The notes under the pieces were generated by a model. It was not told the DNA's origin and searched no databases. It worked only from the letters and a program-made list of their open reading frames with translations. 64,000 nt of DNA, from assembly GCA_956465555.1 (NCBI GenBank), contig OY101115.1:2480001-2544000 (forward strand), read 5' to 3'. This document shows, in pieces, positions 1 to 12,378 of the stretch (position 1 is its first letter; each line of letters starts with the position of its first letter). The stretch is from Nitzschia sp. pyKryTriq1 (Eukaryota; Bacillariophyta; Bacillariophyceae; Bacillariales; Bacillariaceae). The translations under genes and the position numbers were made by a program.

Positions 1-3000
1 GCCCTGATCTTGTTCAAGTCTTCCCTGGAGCAGTGTAGTCGGAGATACGACGCATAGGCAAACTTGAGGTAGTTCCCTGCCAACTTATGTTCATCGATGG
101 GAGAGTTCCGAACGGACCGTTCCGACATTTCTTGAATCAACACATCTGCAAACGCACTATTGGCCTGACGTTTGACAGTTGTTATAAAACCTCTCTCGGT
201 CAAACTATTGTGAATGACCAAGAGTGGATCATTCACATGAGTTTTGGGCGGGACACCTCCACCTGCAAGGGCGCTGGATTGAAAGTACCCTGGCATGTCG
301 CGACGACAAGTCGATGCCCACTTGAGAAAGGTTTCCAGATTTCCTCGTCGTCGAGATAAGCGCAAAGTCTCGAGATATGCCGATATGTACTTTCCTCGCA
401 ACGAATCGTACTTCCGCGTAGAGTTGTTCAGAAGTTGAAATGGTGAAGAAGAAGACGCAGTTGTCGTTACCCAAACAGCACAAAGTTGGGTGCTGCGAGT
501 ATATCATACAAGCACAAAAATAAAAGGTAAGCGAGGAATACATGGGCACGAGTTTACGCGCCATGTCGAGCAAGCCATCCATACTTGTACTTACCGCTTC
601 TTGTCAAAGAGGCTACTCATGACAATCTCAGCACTTTGTGCAACAGGTGTTGAGTTGTTGAGGCCCCGGATCTGAAAACTCCTTGTCGCCGGTACGCTAT
701 CAAGACTTCCTTCACCAGAAGTGGGATCGTAAAGGACCGGGGACCACATAAGAGCCTGCGCATGACGATATACCGATCGGTGGAAAAAGGATTGGTCCAC
801 TCGGCATTGAGCGAGGCCGGACACTACATCGGCGAGTACAGTCCACACGCGATCCCGAACGTGCTCCTTCTTTAACGCATCAACATCCTCCGGAGGTTTA
901 AACCAATTGGACTCAGTGAGTCGCAGGGCTTCTTCCTCGGCCATGTCAAATTCCTCCACAACCCGAGTCGCCGCTGATATCAGACATTTCAATCGAGACG
1001 CAAGAACCCGATAGAGAATCTCTGTACAACCATGGGAGCTTCCACCAGACTGTTCTACGATAACACCTCCATCTTCTTCGATTTTCTTAGCCTGAGAGTA
1101 AGCCGAAGCGTATTGGTCGAGGGCAGAAGCCATGAACTTCTCGTATAGACGACGCTCCGTCCCTTCGTCGACTTTCTTCGGAAAAGCTTCCAACTTGTAG
1201 GTCCCAGCTATCTTTTCATCGCACTACAAAAGAGGGTTATTGAGGACACATTTATTTCTCACGAAGATGTGCCGTGGCATCACCCAAAAAACGTACCTTC
1301 CCGATCATGAAAAGCAAGTCCCAAGTTGCCTGGGTTTCGTCATCGCTGCCATCATCGTCGCTACTTGGCTCCTCAACAATATCTGCTGCCGCTCGAAAAC
1401 ACGCCCTGGAGGCACTTGCCAAATCGCGCTTGCGTTTTGGACCCATGGCTCGCATAGGATAGCCATAATTCTGAGATCCCATAAGGTCGGAATATAGAAT
1501 CATGCCAAGCGACTCGCATAATTCGGATATGAGCACTTTATCTTCGGCATCTTGTTCGGTCTTTGACAGAAGTAGATAGAGCGCTACTGACATGAACCGC
1601 ACCGCGAGCTTTCTTAGCGCGAAAACAAAAATACCACCCCAGGCTTCTTGCCATCCCAGATAGTCTCCCTTTTTATAAAGAGAGTCAATACTTCTCCAAA
1701 TAAGTCTCTGACTGCGTTTGCCATCTTCAGATGGCAGGGTTCTACAAGCTTTTCCAATCTCATCTGAACATGCCTGAAGAGAGTCGAAAGACGCCCAGGA
1801 GAACCGTGCATACACCGAAAGATCACTTCCCAAGTAATGGATCCAATTGGCATTGATAAGTGCGTCCTCTTCTTCCTGTGCCTCCTCCAGTTCCCGCCGA
1901 TCGATACCTTGCACCGATCGAGGTTCGGGCAGAGGAATTGCGAAATCGGTACTTCTCGCAAAACCTTTGCTGAGTCCAAGCCGGTCTGCAATCAGTTCTG
2001 CCTTTGTGCTCACGCATTGAGCCGCCCTGTACCAGCCTTGGCTGTTTTCGGCATCGCCGAGGCAGAGATCACCTAAAATGGCTTCAAACTTCTTGGAGAT
2101 CTCTTCTTCGTTTTTGATGGTGGCCACGCGGTCGTCATCTGGCGCTTGATCTGACTTGCCCTTTCCCGCTTCATTTATGCTGATCGGAAGTTGCCCCCCG
2201 GCGAGTTCTGACAAAATCCCTCGCCTGACCCGCATAATTTCCTCCTTCTCTTGAGACAGGTGCTTTGGATTATTCTGTTCGTCGCTAGATACGAGATGGA
2301 CCCCAATAGGAGCAAATGGCGTTTCCCAGTTGTCGTCCTTCCTCACTAGAGATGCAATTTGGTCCAGGGAAAGGTAGGGTTCTGAAGTGTTGAATAGGAA
2401 GCTTTCAAGTGCTCTACTCTTTTCGGTTTCCTCCAACGGGGGCAAGGCAGACGATACCAACTCGAGCGCTTTCTTTGGCGGAGACCGACGGCCAGTACTA
2501 TATGCTCTGACTATGCACCGGTAGAGTTGAGCCGCAGCCGAGACATTTTCCAAGTGGCAGTCTCTGACGGCCAAGTCAAGGATTGGAGTGGCGGTCATGG
2601 CAAGATCTTTCCCACTGCTTTGCAAATGAGCTTTCTCGCCTACGAGCACAAAGCCGTATAACCATCGCAAGACCTTGTGTAGATTGGAATCGAGAATTTC
2701 TCCGATTGTTCTCGTGCCGACCGGGTACTCTTCCGACCACAGATTTGGTTCATCTTGATTTTCGTCGACGAAGTTCTGAAGTAGAGAATCAGCAAAACGA
2801 TTGAGCACCCTGGAAGCTACAAGTGGAAAAACCGGACCGAGGTCCTTGCATCGACTCTGAGATACCACCGAAAGAGCTTCCTTGTCGTCAATTTTGTCCA
2901 ATACAAGGGTTATGCATTGTACAGCATGGCACAATACTCGGAGGAGCTCCCTCCTTTTCTGGCTTTCGTCGTCGGGTTCTTCGTCATCGGATAGCCAGTC

Positions 3001-6000
3001 GTTCGCACTTTCGTCCGAGTCGTAGAATTCCGAGAGACAAAGGGGATCTTCTGAGTCGCCGACGGGTTCTCCCCTATTTGTCCTCGACGAAGCTGCCGAA
3101 CCACAAAGTGCAACGACAATGATTGCAACCGGAACACGAAGACATTTGACTATTGGGCGATCGAACGAGCTACAGGCAACCACTGGCGGCCCGGTGCCTT
3201 GATTTTCCGAAAGATTCTGCGAAGCATACTTCCAAAACCACAGTACAGAATCAATGAAGTAATTCCATTCGCTGTTGGGAAAGCCGACGCAGATGTCTGA
3301 TTGCACCATCACAAGTTTCTGAACCTTGCCTTGATAATGCGACATCAATATACCTATCTCGCTGACAACTGCGTTTACGTATTCAGTCCTCTTGATGCAG
3401 AGTTTCTGTTTGGTGATCCGGGTAGACCTGTCTCCGTGGTTATGAACAAGACCAGCAAACACCTTTCGATGTGATATTAGGATCTTGGTCAGGTACTGCA
3501 AGTACTGTGCGTCGAACTTATGCCGTTCGACTGGCGTGAGATCTGTGCATAGCAAAATCATGAGAGAGCTGACGGATCGAAAAATTAAAAGATCGGCCAA
3601 GTCTTCAGGTTCAAAGTGCTTCGCAGTCGCTTCAAACCAATGCGAAGATAGCTCCAGCGAACACCGCACCAGAGTTCGACACTCTTCGTCGGCGATAAAC
3701 AGTTGCTTCTCCTCCGTGCTCAAGCACTTTGAAAAGCCCTCGCAAATCCTGTGGACGAGGAACGCAACGAGATGACCACACTGCATTGCCCGCTTTTCGT
3801 CCATATTCTTGTTTGAAGTATTTCTCTCCTCGGAATCATCGCTCATCATGGAGTCGTCGTCACTGTCAGAAAAATCATCATCGTCGCCCTCATTTCTCGT
3901 TGCCTTCGCGTCGTGGATTCTTTGCAAGAGTACACTGTGCGTATCCTTGGTCGACAACACAAGACGGACGAGCAACTGCATAACGAGAAATTGGTTTGTC
4001 TGCTTCATATTCATACAGACTACCAGCATTGATAAAATGCTTGGATTTGACATCTTTCGGAGCGAGGCTGGATCAAGTCGTTCCAACGGTATCAACAAAG
4101 AGATCGACGAAAAGTCATTTTGACCCTCACTTCGGCTGCTGGAAATAATATCGTTGCCATGTACGGAAAGAAAGTTTTCAACAAGCTCGCTGTGCTTCGC
4201 CTCCTCATCCCCATAGCCGGATTTGTATCGATCGAAAAGAGTCTCACCGATCTCTACGAGTGCCTTGGCGTCTTCATCAGACACATTCACAGGCACCTCA
4301 GTTGATTCACTCCTGCGGTCCATGGCAGCGATCAAGTCTTGAAATTTCCCCCGAACGAGTGAAACGACAGAGGAGGCTTGGATCTCGTCGCGATATTTCG
4401 CTAGAGCGGTTGGCGATATCTCCTTCCAGTAAGATTCCGTTCTCCCGGGCGACGCGAGGTGCGGGGTCGGTAGTGACTTGATTTGTCGTAGACAAGGAGG
4501 GCTGAACCCTTTCAAAGCCTCCTCTATGAAGGCTGTTCCTTCTTCTTCAGCCTCTTGGGCTTCCCAAATGGAGCGGGCAATCCGACTCCTCCAGAGGTAA
4601 AAGCCCGCAAGTAGCCAGTTGCATCTGATTTTAAATATGGAGAATTTCTTCTTGGTAGCCTCGTCGTGGTCATCCCCATTCTGTTCCATCGCACTTTCGA
4701 GTTCCGAGCACGCCTTGAAAAGATTCGGGACCATGATACTAATCAAATTACAGTCATCGTCGTAGGCTACGTGAACCGGGCTGTATCTGTCACACTGCTT
4801 CAAGATCAACTCTCCATAAAGAAGATCCAGCGCGAAGCTTTCCAGACTCGTTTGAAAACTGCACCTTGCTGACGGCGAAACGTAAAAACTAGGCACCAAC
4901 TGCTCCTGAAATCCATTTCGCTTTAATTGGGTCTCGAAACCTGCATCCAGTATTTTTTAGAACACTTCATAATCAACCATACGCGTACAGCAAGCACGAA
5001 CTTACAAGAAATTATGCAAGAGCCAAGAACAACCGTACCCCCTGGATCACTGGTGAAAACATCCTCTACATGCATAGCGACGTGAAGGAGATATTTCATC
5101 ATCAGATCCATTGGACCAGAATTATGGTTGCTCCACCCGTTAACAAAAGCTGCCAAAGAAGAGTCCCCAATAGGTTCCTGCGCTTCTCTTCGCTTCGAGT
5201 TGAGCGCTTCGCTAGATTCATGCCTTCGAATATAACCTCGCTTCGAATCAGAACGAAGCATGCCTGATCCTGAGAGCAAACGCTGAATGGCGTCATCAGA
5301 CGTTGCATCCTCGATGGCTTCTTTGTGCTCGTCAAGAGTCTTCCCTGAGGTGGCAGCGAGGAAGCAGTAATCAAACGACTTCCGTTTGCCCGATCTTTCT
5401 GCCTTCTTTCCGGATGTAATCTGCTGTGACCGTAGCCGCTGTGACGACCTGTGGTTTTCGTTTGAATTTTTGTCGTCCACCTTGCCACTGGAACTACCAT
5501 CGTTTTTCTCAGTCTCTGTATTCTGTGTTTCCCTGGCGGCTTCGACTGCTGCGCCTTTGGATTTTCCTCCAGAGACGTCACTGGATTTTCCTTGAGTCGT
5601 CTTCAAGCCCTTTCCAGCCACCTTTTCTTCCTCCATGACGGCCCTTGCGGACATGATAGCAACCGAGAGAGCCCGACAGGTGGCCTCAAATCTCCAGATA
5701 GCACTGTTGTCGAGGAAGAGACAAATTCTACCCAAAGCACGGGTCGGGAGAACGAGCATTGGCGAGAGGCTCATTTCGATCATTGGAGATCCAAACTGGA
5801 TCGACTTCTTTGGGCGTCCCGTAGTGAGGCTGGATTGATGCCGGTGGTCGACGTGGTAGTCCGCTCCTTCCCTAGACGCCTTTAGAAGCATTCGCCCCAG
5901 TACGGACCAGGAATAACGTGGCAAATCGAGGACAAGTTTGATCGGCTCGTCGGACATTTCCTCCTGGAATGACTCGTAAACTTCAGGCTCTGGTTCTGCT

Positions 6001-6923
6001 TGAAGCTGCTCCAGTGCGCGTCGAATGGCTCGATTGGGTGGCATATGGGGAGGAAGAGCCAGACTTCCTTCCTCCAATGCGTATCGTTGCAATCTCCGAT
6101 GTTTGCTGCGCCCAATTGTAGAGAGCTGTGTTGCTTGGATAATATTTTCTAGTCCCCTTGATGCACAGGCGAGTTTCAGCCAGAGGGTAGGATCGGAGCC
6201 ATCCAACTTGGAGGCATCGCACAGAGCCGTAAGTGCGAGTCTTTGCGTATCTTCTCCCGACTCGTTCTTCCAACAACAGTGGTTTCGGTCCTGCAGTGTC
6301 TTTATTTTTGTCACTACCCCTCGATCTAGCAAGGATTCGTCTTTCTTTTCATCATTAGAGCGTTCGAGCTGTCCGCATACACAACAACTCTGCAAAAGAT
6401 CGGAGTAGTTGACAAGGGCCAAATACGCCAGCTCTCGAATGGTCGACTTGTGTGCTGCCGAGGAGAGGACAGGAGGGATAGGTCTCCGTTCCTGAACCAC
6501 TTGCCACCGCTGACGGCTCGATGCATCCTTTTCGTCGTTGTTGTGTTCCAAAAAGTCATACATGGTATCACGAAGCGTCGTGATATGGGGCAACACCAGA
6601 GGATCCAAAAGGATGGCATTCTCCAAGGTCGACCGTGCCGCCGTCGCAACCCGATCCATCACTGCCAACGTTTCTTCCGTGATCTTGGAGGGATCTTTTT
6701 GTAGCATGCGATTTGTCTTGTTCAAGGCACCAATACAGTCCATAGAAGTTGTGTAGGCCTTGGAAAGACGCGACAGAGCCGCTTCCACGGTTTCCGTCGA
6801 TCGTCGCTTCTCTCGGATGGTTGTAGTGCCTCCAAGGCGACCACCATCGTCGAGACCTTCTCCCCCCTCCACAGACTGTCTGTCTCTTTGTGCCTTGGGA
6901 GCATTTGCTGCAGCCCAACTCAT
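1..6923 (-). CDS. CABIN1: CABIN1/HIR3-like histone chaperone (HIRA complex) subunit, 3' end outside window
   Basis: Four exons are read on the minus strand: 6923-5006, 4940-1297, 1223-595 and 492 to beyond position 1. All junctions keep frame; donors are GTAAGT, GTACGT and GTAAGT. At least 2227 residues are encoded, close to human CABIN1 (about 2220). The N-terminal part has TPR-like helices (D-G-S-D-P-T-L-W followed by an A-L-E-E-G stretch) and a basic R-S-S-Q-R-L segment like plant and animal homologues. The C-terminal part carries the conserved Y-P-K-K-like, R-R-D-M-P and F-Q-S-S-A-L-A-G blocks. In the family this subunit scaffolds the HIRA/HIR complex that deposits histone H3.3/H4 independently of replication. 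Odd here is an F-box-like segment at about residues 389-425. The stop codon is outside the window. Family assignment is fairly secure; exon ends are manual. Confidence 0.8.
5649..5759 (-). other. F-box-like segment inside the CABIN1/HIR3-like protein
   Basis: Residues 389-425 read L-P-T-R-A-L-G-R-I, then F-L, W-R-F-E-A-T-C-R-A-L. The spacing of hydrophobic residues fits the F-box pattern (LP..LL..I..FL....L..L..VCR). F-boxes recruit SKP1 to cullin-1 ubiquitin ligases. I know of no F-box in CABIN1 or HIR3, so the match may be fortuitous. Confidence 0.4.
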
Positions 6924-7428
6924 GGTAAATCAAAATCGAGTAATCTATTTGAGTGTAATACTGACGCCAGTTAAGGATGGATATACCGGTACGAGTAATC
7001 ACAACACAATGATCGCAATGAAGGGACAAGGGACTGTTGCATAATACGTACCAGGTACCGTCACACTGGCATCGCATACCTGTATGTACATACATTTTTC
7101 AGACCAGCCGGCCAAAACGCGGGGGGAACGATTCCCCCCAGAACATTAGCGAACAATTATCGAACCATAACGAACAACTCTCGAGAAACCACGACACGAG
7201 AACATGAGCTCGACGGCGACTGCCGGTACAAGTACATGTACCGGGTACCGCTGCGGGACCTGGTGCGGTCTGGTACAGTAGGTGATGAGGTTTGATGATG
7301 GTGATGGTGAAAAGAGGCACCAGAAGCCACAACCTGGAACGACCTTCATACAGTACCCGAAAGGTGAGACAGTAGAAGAATTGACCCTCTTGCTTGAACA
7401 CTCAAGTTGAAACCGACGATATTTTAAG
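6924..7428. promoter_or_regulatory. Divergent promoter region, CABIN1-like / fibrillin
   Basis: This 505 bp gap separates two divergent start codons. It holds one exact TACCGGTA palindrome at 6984-6991, 61 bp before the CABIN1-like ATG, and related words (TGCCGGTACA near 7221, TACCGGGTACC near 7249). No gene or RNA was recognised. Confidence 0.5.
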
Positions 7429-8438
7429 ATGAGTCGTTCTATTCGACAAGTTTTCATTCTTTTTCCCTACCTTCTTTGTGCGAACAGTCTCCTGGTCGAT
7501 CTCGGACCAAAACGATCTTATGCATCAAAGAAGGTTCGAATTTTTGCGACTCTTAATGAAGGAACCGAAACACGGCGGGATGAAGTCAAGGCGCAGCTCC
7601 TGGATTTGATAGCCGGGACGCCGTCCAATATGCCAACTTCGAAAAGTGTGACCAACCAAATCCTGGACGTGGTTCGTAAAATGGAGCAGACTTGCCCCAC
7701 CCCAGATGAGGATGTCGTTGAAAAGCTCGGAGGAAACTGGGAGCTCTTGTGGACTGCTCAGGATCAGTCAAGTGATGAATGGGGTCTAGGACCGCTACGA
7801 ACATGGATCAAGTAAGTGGAATGCGGTGCTACCTGGTGATGTACCATTGATGATGATGACAGCGTCCCATTTCTAAATTCGAACTTTCTATGCTAGTCCT
7901 TTGGAAAATCAAAGCTATTCCAATAATCCAAGCGCTGATTTTGGACGTGCCAACCCAGTACTTCCTCGGCCTATCCAAGACAGGCTCGAAAAGATCGGTT
8001 TGATCTCACAAGAGGCCGACCCAATTCGTAGCAGCCAGGCGATCGATCTGAAGAAGCAACAGGTGCGGAATGTGGTTTCGTTTGTGCTTCCATCCATTGG
8101 ACAACCGAGGAAAGCATCGTTAACGGGTGAGTGCTCCGACAGAATACAACATGGTTTCACGAGCTATTGAAAGTCTGATATTCATGCAATTTTCTACGTT
8201 TGTTGCAAAAGTCTCGGTGGACTTCAAGCCCAATCCTCTTGATAAACGAAAAGTGGACGTCAAGTTTCAGGCTTGCAAAGTAGTCGTCAACAATTCTCCA
8301 ATCAACGTGAATATCCCGCTTGGAATAATTGGTCCCACCGGATGGCTTCGGACTGGATATATTGACAATACTATGCGGATCACAAGGGGACACAAAGGTT
8401 CCATTTTTGTGTTGACTCGACCAGGGAGAAAATCGTAG
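7429..8438 (+). CDS. Plastid lipid-associated protein (PAP/fibrillin family)
   Basis: Three exons, 7429-7811, 7897-8126 and 8212-8438, give 279 residues; both introns are 85 nt with GTAAGT and GTGAGT donors. After a hydrophobic leader (about residues 8-22), the mature part starts with K-A-Q-L-L-D-L-I-A-G-T, followed by L-G-G-N-W-E-L-L-W-T. It ends with G-W-L-R-T-G-Y-I-D and I-T-R-G-H-K-G-S-I-F-V-L. These are the conserved blocks of fibrillins, lipid-binding proteins of plastoglobules and thylakoids. The leader suits import across the four membranes of a secondary plastid, but I could not prove a cleavage motif. Its stop is 16 bp from the convergent neighbour's stop, so the 3' UTRs probably overlap. 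Confidence 0.85.
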
Positions 8439-8454
8439 AGGAAGGGCACTCTTT

Positions 8455-10095
8455 TCATTCTGATACCCTCAGTACAAGTCTCGATCGCATTCGTCGCTGA
8501 CCTCCAAAACGTTCCCAAGTAAAAAGTTCTTTCTCAGAAACTCGCATACTGATTCCTTCTTGGGTGGCTGTAAGCCAAGACGGAAGATCTCCATACTCCA
8601 TTAAAAGATTCTCGATCAAATCCATTTCCATAGCCGCAATCTCCCGCGCCAGATCGTCGTGCCCTTCCATCCCAGCCAAGTCGGATGGGCAGTATCCTTC
8701 GGTATCCGGGCCAACCAATTTCAGCGCAGTTGTACCATCCGTAGATACCTTGATCCAAGTGTCGAAAAACCAGTTACACACAGGTTGCTGGCCTCTCTGA
8801 GCTGCTTTGTGCAAGACACCATGCCCATTATTGTTTACCTTGGTCATTTCGCAGCCTTTCAACTGAAGCCATTCCATGATCGTCGTATCACCCTTTCCCT
8901 GCGCAGCCCAAAGAACCGCATTACACCCAAAATGATTGAGTGTGTGCACATCAGCGCCGTCTTCGCTCAAGAACTCCATGATCGGAATATGCCCCTGCCA
9001 GCTCGCCCAACAAAATGCTGTGGTCCCATCAATGGTTGCAGCTTCAACGTCTACTCCACATTTCCGAACCAGGTACTCGACCACGTCAAGATTCCCATTC
9101 CGAGCTGCCCAGTGCAAAGCGGTCCTCCCTGAAAACGACCGCTTTCCCTGTTGAGGCTGGTTGGGATCGCACCCACCGACCTCCACAAGATACCGAACCA
9201 TACTTAAATGCCCACTACCAGCAGCCCACATGAGTGGCGACGCCCCTTTCTTATCCATCTCTTGAGCAGGCAAATAGCCATTCTGCAAACACAAATTCCA
9301 CACTTTTTAGAGACCAGATTCCACTTCACAACCCATTACACTCCATAGTACTCGAGGATCACTCACTTCTACCTCCTGCTTTAGTGCTTCTAGGTTCCCA
9401 GCTTTCACATAGTCCAGTGGCTCGTCGACGTCGATTGCAGCTGCCCCATCTCGAAGCCCAGGGGTCTGCCCGATCGAAGAAGACGACGACAAAATCTCCC
9501 TGTCTGGATTGTAGGGTATCATCGCCATCGTGTCTGTAGACGAAGCGGCAACTTCGGCTGCTTCTGAATGCGCGATTTTGTGATTCTGCTGTTGATGCCA
9601 CCATAGTCCCTTCTCGCCCTGACACCACTTTGTACAATGGGGGCAGGGGAGCTTCCCTGTTAATCGTAGTACATGGGATCTTCCAGCCGTTACGATACAA
9701 AGTAACCCTGAAGGCTGAGATCTGACATCATGGGCGACTCCTTCCCTCCGACAGGCAGACTCCAAAGGCAAAAGAATCAGATCCGCCAATGCTCGAGGAG
9801 AATCCACCCGACGCGTTACGCCCATATCCGAAATGACCTCCACGACCTGCTGGGGTGTTGCGTGTTCCCGTTTCCATCGATGAAATAAGGATAGGGCAAG
9901 TCGAATCTCAATATCATGTGGTTTTCCCGAGGCGACAGTATTGTTGTTGTTTGGAAATGAAATCGAAGAGACAGCAGTTTCAAGCAGCCTTTTCTGCTCG
10001 GATTCTTCGGGGAAACTGCCTCCAGCAACCAGAAGAAGGGATTCTGTGAGACATCTTGCGACCAGCTCCCGCACTTCAACTTGTCCCAAGTCCAT
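8455..10095 (-). CDS. C2H2 zinc finger plus ankyrin repeat protein
   Basis: Two exons, 10095-9367 and 9282-8455, encode 518 residues, joined over an 84 nt intron with donor GTGAGT and acceptor TTTGCAG. The first half is unassigned except for a single zinc finger at about residues 150-180, with spacing C-x2-C-x12-H-x4-H. The second half has at least five ankyrin repeats recognised by G-A-S-P-L-M-W-A-A-G-S-G-H-L, G-R-T-A-L-H-W-A-A-R-N-G-N and relatives. Ankyrin repeats bind other proteins; the finger could bind nucleic acid or protein. Partner and pathway cannot be read from the sequence. No signal peptide or membrane segment is visible, so a cytosolic or nuclear site is likely. Confidence 0.75.
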
Positions 10096-10671
10096 ACCGA
10101 CCAGACCTCTGCATAGTGTGGCCTATATCTTGGTCTTGGATGATGAATACTGTAACAAGTAAAAGTGAATTGCGATTACGGTAACGTAGGTTTTGTGACG
10201 ACACAAAACACAACACCTACCAACATCATCGATCAGGCCAGCATCTTGCTCATCATCTTTTCTTTTCTCGCGCAAGGCTCAAAAGAATCGGAGTGGTCGA
10301 GACTTTCGCGTGCGTGTACTGTAAGAAGTCGCGCGATGTCTGTTAACGCCCTCCTAACCGCGAAAATCCGACTTTGGGGTTTTGTATTCAAAATCCGTCG
10401 AGAAATTTGAAACGGACCGATCGATGAAAGTCCCACGTTCGAGCCAAAAAATCGACAAAGATGAAAAAAAAAGAGGCAGGGCATTTTTCTCTCTCTACGA
10501 AGCTACCGTACCAGGTACCTGTACTCCAACTCGAAGTCTACTAGTAGAGCTAGAGTACAGGTAGAGAGAAAGAGACCATCAGATCGAAAGGTGGGTGTCT
10601 CGTTTTTACCGGTACTGTAGGGTATACTCATACAACAAGTCAAAAGGTTGATTTAGAGTCCAATTTTCAAG
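10096..10671. promoter_or_regulatory. Divergent promoter region with nested inverted repeats
   Basis: This 576 bp gap lies between divergent genes. Near the armadillo-like gene it has nested inverted repeats: CTCTCTAC (10491-10498) pairs with GTAGAGAG (10561-10568), and ACCTGTACTC (10517-10526) pairs with GAGTACAGGT (10553-10562). TACCGGTA lies at 10607-10614, 58 bp before the ATG. No RNA gene was recognised. Confidence 0.45.
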
Positions 10672-12291
10672 ATGATGCGACATGAATCTCCAGCCAAGCG
10701 GCCTCGAACGGTGGAACATCAAGAACATAAGAACCCCCACGATATTGTCCCCTCCATCCACCAAGCTGTCACTGCATCCCAGCGATTCGAAACTCTGCAT
10801 CATTTATTCCGAATACTCAAGTATGACATGAAGAGCAGATCTTGTCACAGTAACCCACAGATTTTCATGTTTTTGATTGAGTCTGGAGTGGTCAACGCGT
10901 TAAGTCTCCAACTCGGATTTGTGCTCAACCGGCACGGTTCCTCCAAGGAAGAAATCGAGCTTCTCTCTACAGCCCTAGATATTTTTTACAGATTTTGTCC
11001 CGATCTTGTCAGCGGACAATCACTACGAGCCAAAGGGAAGGAGACACTTAGGTTGCTAGCTGCCGCGCTTCGACGGGGCGCCATTCTCCCTGTCTTGTCA
11101 ATATGGCATTCCTGCTCATCGAGTGAGGTTGGGACATCCCTTTTGATAGAAGAAGCTTCATTCTTGCATTCTCTCAGTGGTGTGTTTCGACAGGGTAATT
11201 TTGGTGACGAGACACTGGCTGAATTGCTGGGTCTGTTGAAAAACATCACGTACTATGGCGAAGACTTCCGGCCGCGTATCATTGAGCAACAGGGAATGCT
11301 CTCTTCGCTGACAAGTTTAGCCGAGGTCAGGTTATCAGAGAAGGCTCAGGAACGCCTCTCTGCTGTCATTCGAAATCTGGCATTATCACCCGCGACGCGT
11401 GTCGTCCTCGCTCAACGAGCTCATGTTTTGACCTGCATCGTCCGACTAGCAAACGATGCTACAGAACCAACCTTAAGGAATCTACTGAACGCACTGGTTA
11501 GCTTGACAATGGATGGCGATTCCTGTCTTTTAATTGTGTTTCATGGCGATGGTATGCTGATAGAAATGCTCAAAAGGTTTCTTTTCTTCGAGGATTCTCC
11601 AATTGTGCGGAAGCGAGCAGCTAGGTGCCTGCGATTGATGGCGAGAGAAACGTCACTTCCACTTCTCGTACACGATAACAAACTGATGGAGATTTTATCG
11701 AATCGAGCACTTCACGACCCGAATACAGAAGTACGAGCAGAAGCAGCGGAGGCGTTTGGACGATGTGCCGGGCTAATCAAGGCAGCGATGACACAACACA
11801 ACGCTGTTTTGGATGCCCTTACCCACCTCGCAAACAGTCCTAATGTACAAGCTGATGCAATGGCAAGAGCGGTGAAGGATCAAGCATCCCACCCCGAAAA
11901 TAGAGCTTCATTGGCGAACAGAGGGAAGCTCCTCGACGCGATAGCCAAAATTGCTCTATCACCTGAATCCTCAATTACAGCCAAAGAAAATGTTTGCAAT
12001 ACTTTCCTGGACCTCTCAAGTGATGAAAAGAGCAGAGAGGTGATAGCGACTCAGACGACCCTCAATGCGTTGGTCCAAAATGCCGAAGACAGAATCGAGA
12101 GACATACAAACGTTCGAGAGGCAGCCGTAAAGACATTGCTGAATCTGGCCCTCCACCCAGGGAATCGTAAAATCATGGCGAAACAGTCCAGACTTATCCA
12201 GTCCCTCTTGCATTTTGCGACTACAACGACGACAGACGACCTTAAGAAGGAAGTCAAACTTGCTCTTTTGAAACTAGCCGCAGAACTTTGA
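10672..12291 (+). CDS. Armadillo/HEAT-like repeat protein, function unknown
   Basis: A single exon encodes 539 residues from the ATG at 10672. After a short charged N-terminus, the protein is almost wholly helical repeats of about 42 residues, rich in L-x-x-L-A and N-L-A-L-S-P patterns (for example R-N-L-A-L-S-P-A-T-R and K-T-L-L-N-L-A-L-H-P-G-N-R). This is how armadillo-type solenoids look. Such proteins are scaffolds or transport adaptors. I do not recognise a specific orthologue, and no catalytic motif, signal peptide or membrane segment is visible. The stop is 87 bp from the convergent EF-hand gene. Confidence 0.75.
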   Translation: MMRHESPAKRPRTVEHQEHKNPHDIVPSIHQAVTASQRFETLHHLFRILKYDMKSRSCHSNPQIFMFLIESGVVNALSLQLGFVLNRHGSSKEEIELLSTALDIFYRFCPDLVSGQSLRAKGKETLRLLAAALRRGAILPVLSIWHSCSSSEVGTSLLIEEASFLHSLSGVFRQGNFGDETLAELLGLLKNITYYGEDFRPRIIEQQGMLSSLTSLAEVRLSEKAQERLSAVIRNLALSPATRVVLAQRAHVLTCIVRLANDATEPTLRNLLNALVSLTMDGDSCLLIVFHGDGMLIEMLKRFLFFEDSPIVRKRAARCLRLMARETSLPLLVHDNKLMEILSNRALHDPNTEVRAEAAEAFGRCAGLIKAAMTQHNAVLDALTHLANSPNVQADAMARAVKDQASHPENRASLANRGKLLDAIAKIALSPESSITAKENVCNTFLDLSSDEKSREVIATQTTLNALVQNAEDRIERHTNVREAAVKTLLNLALHPGNRKIMAKQSRLIQSLLHFATTTTTDDLKKEVKLALLKLAAEL

Positions 12292-12378
12292 ATCTAGCTA
12301 CCCTCTGTTAATGTAGATCTCCCGTCAGTCGGGCGACATACGAGTACCGCTACCAGACATCCTCTTTCATTATTTTGT

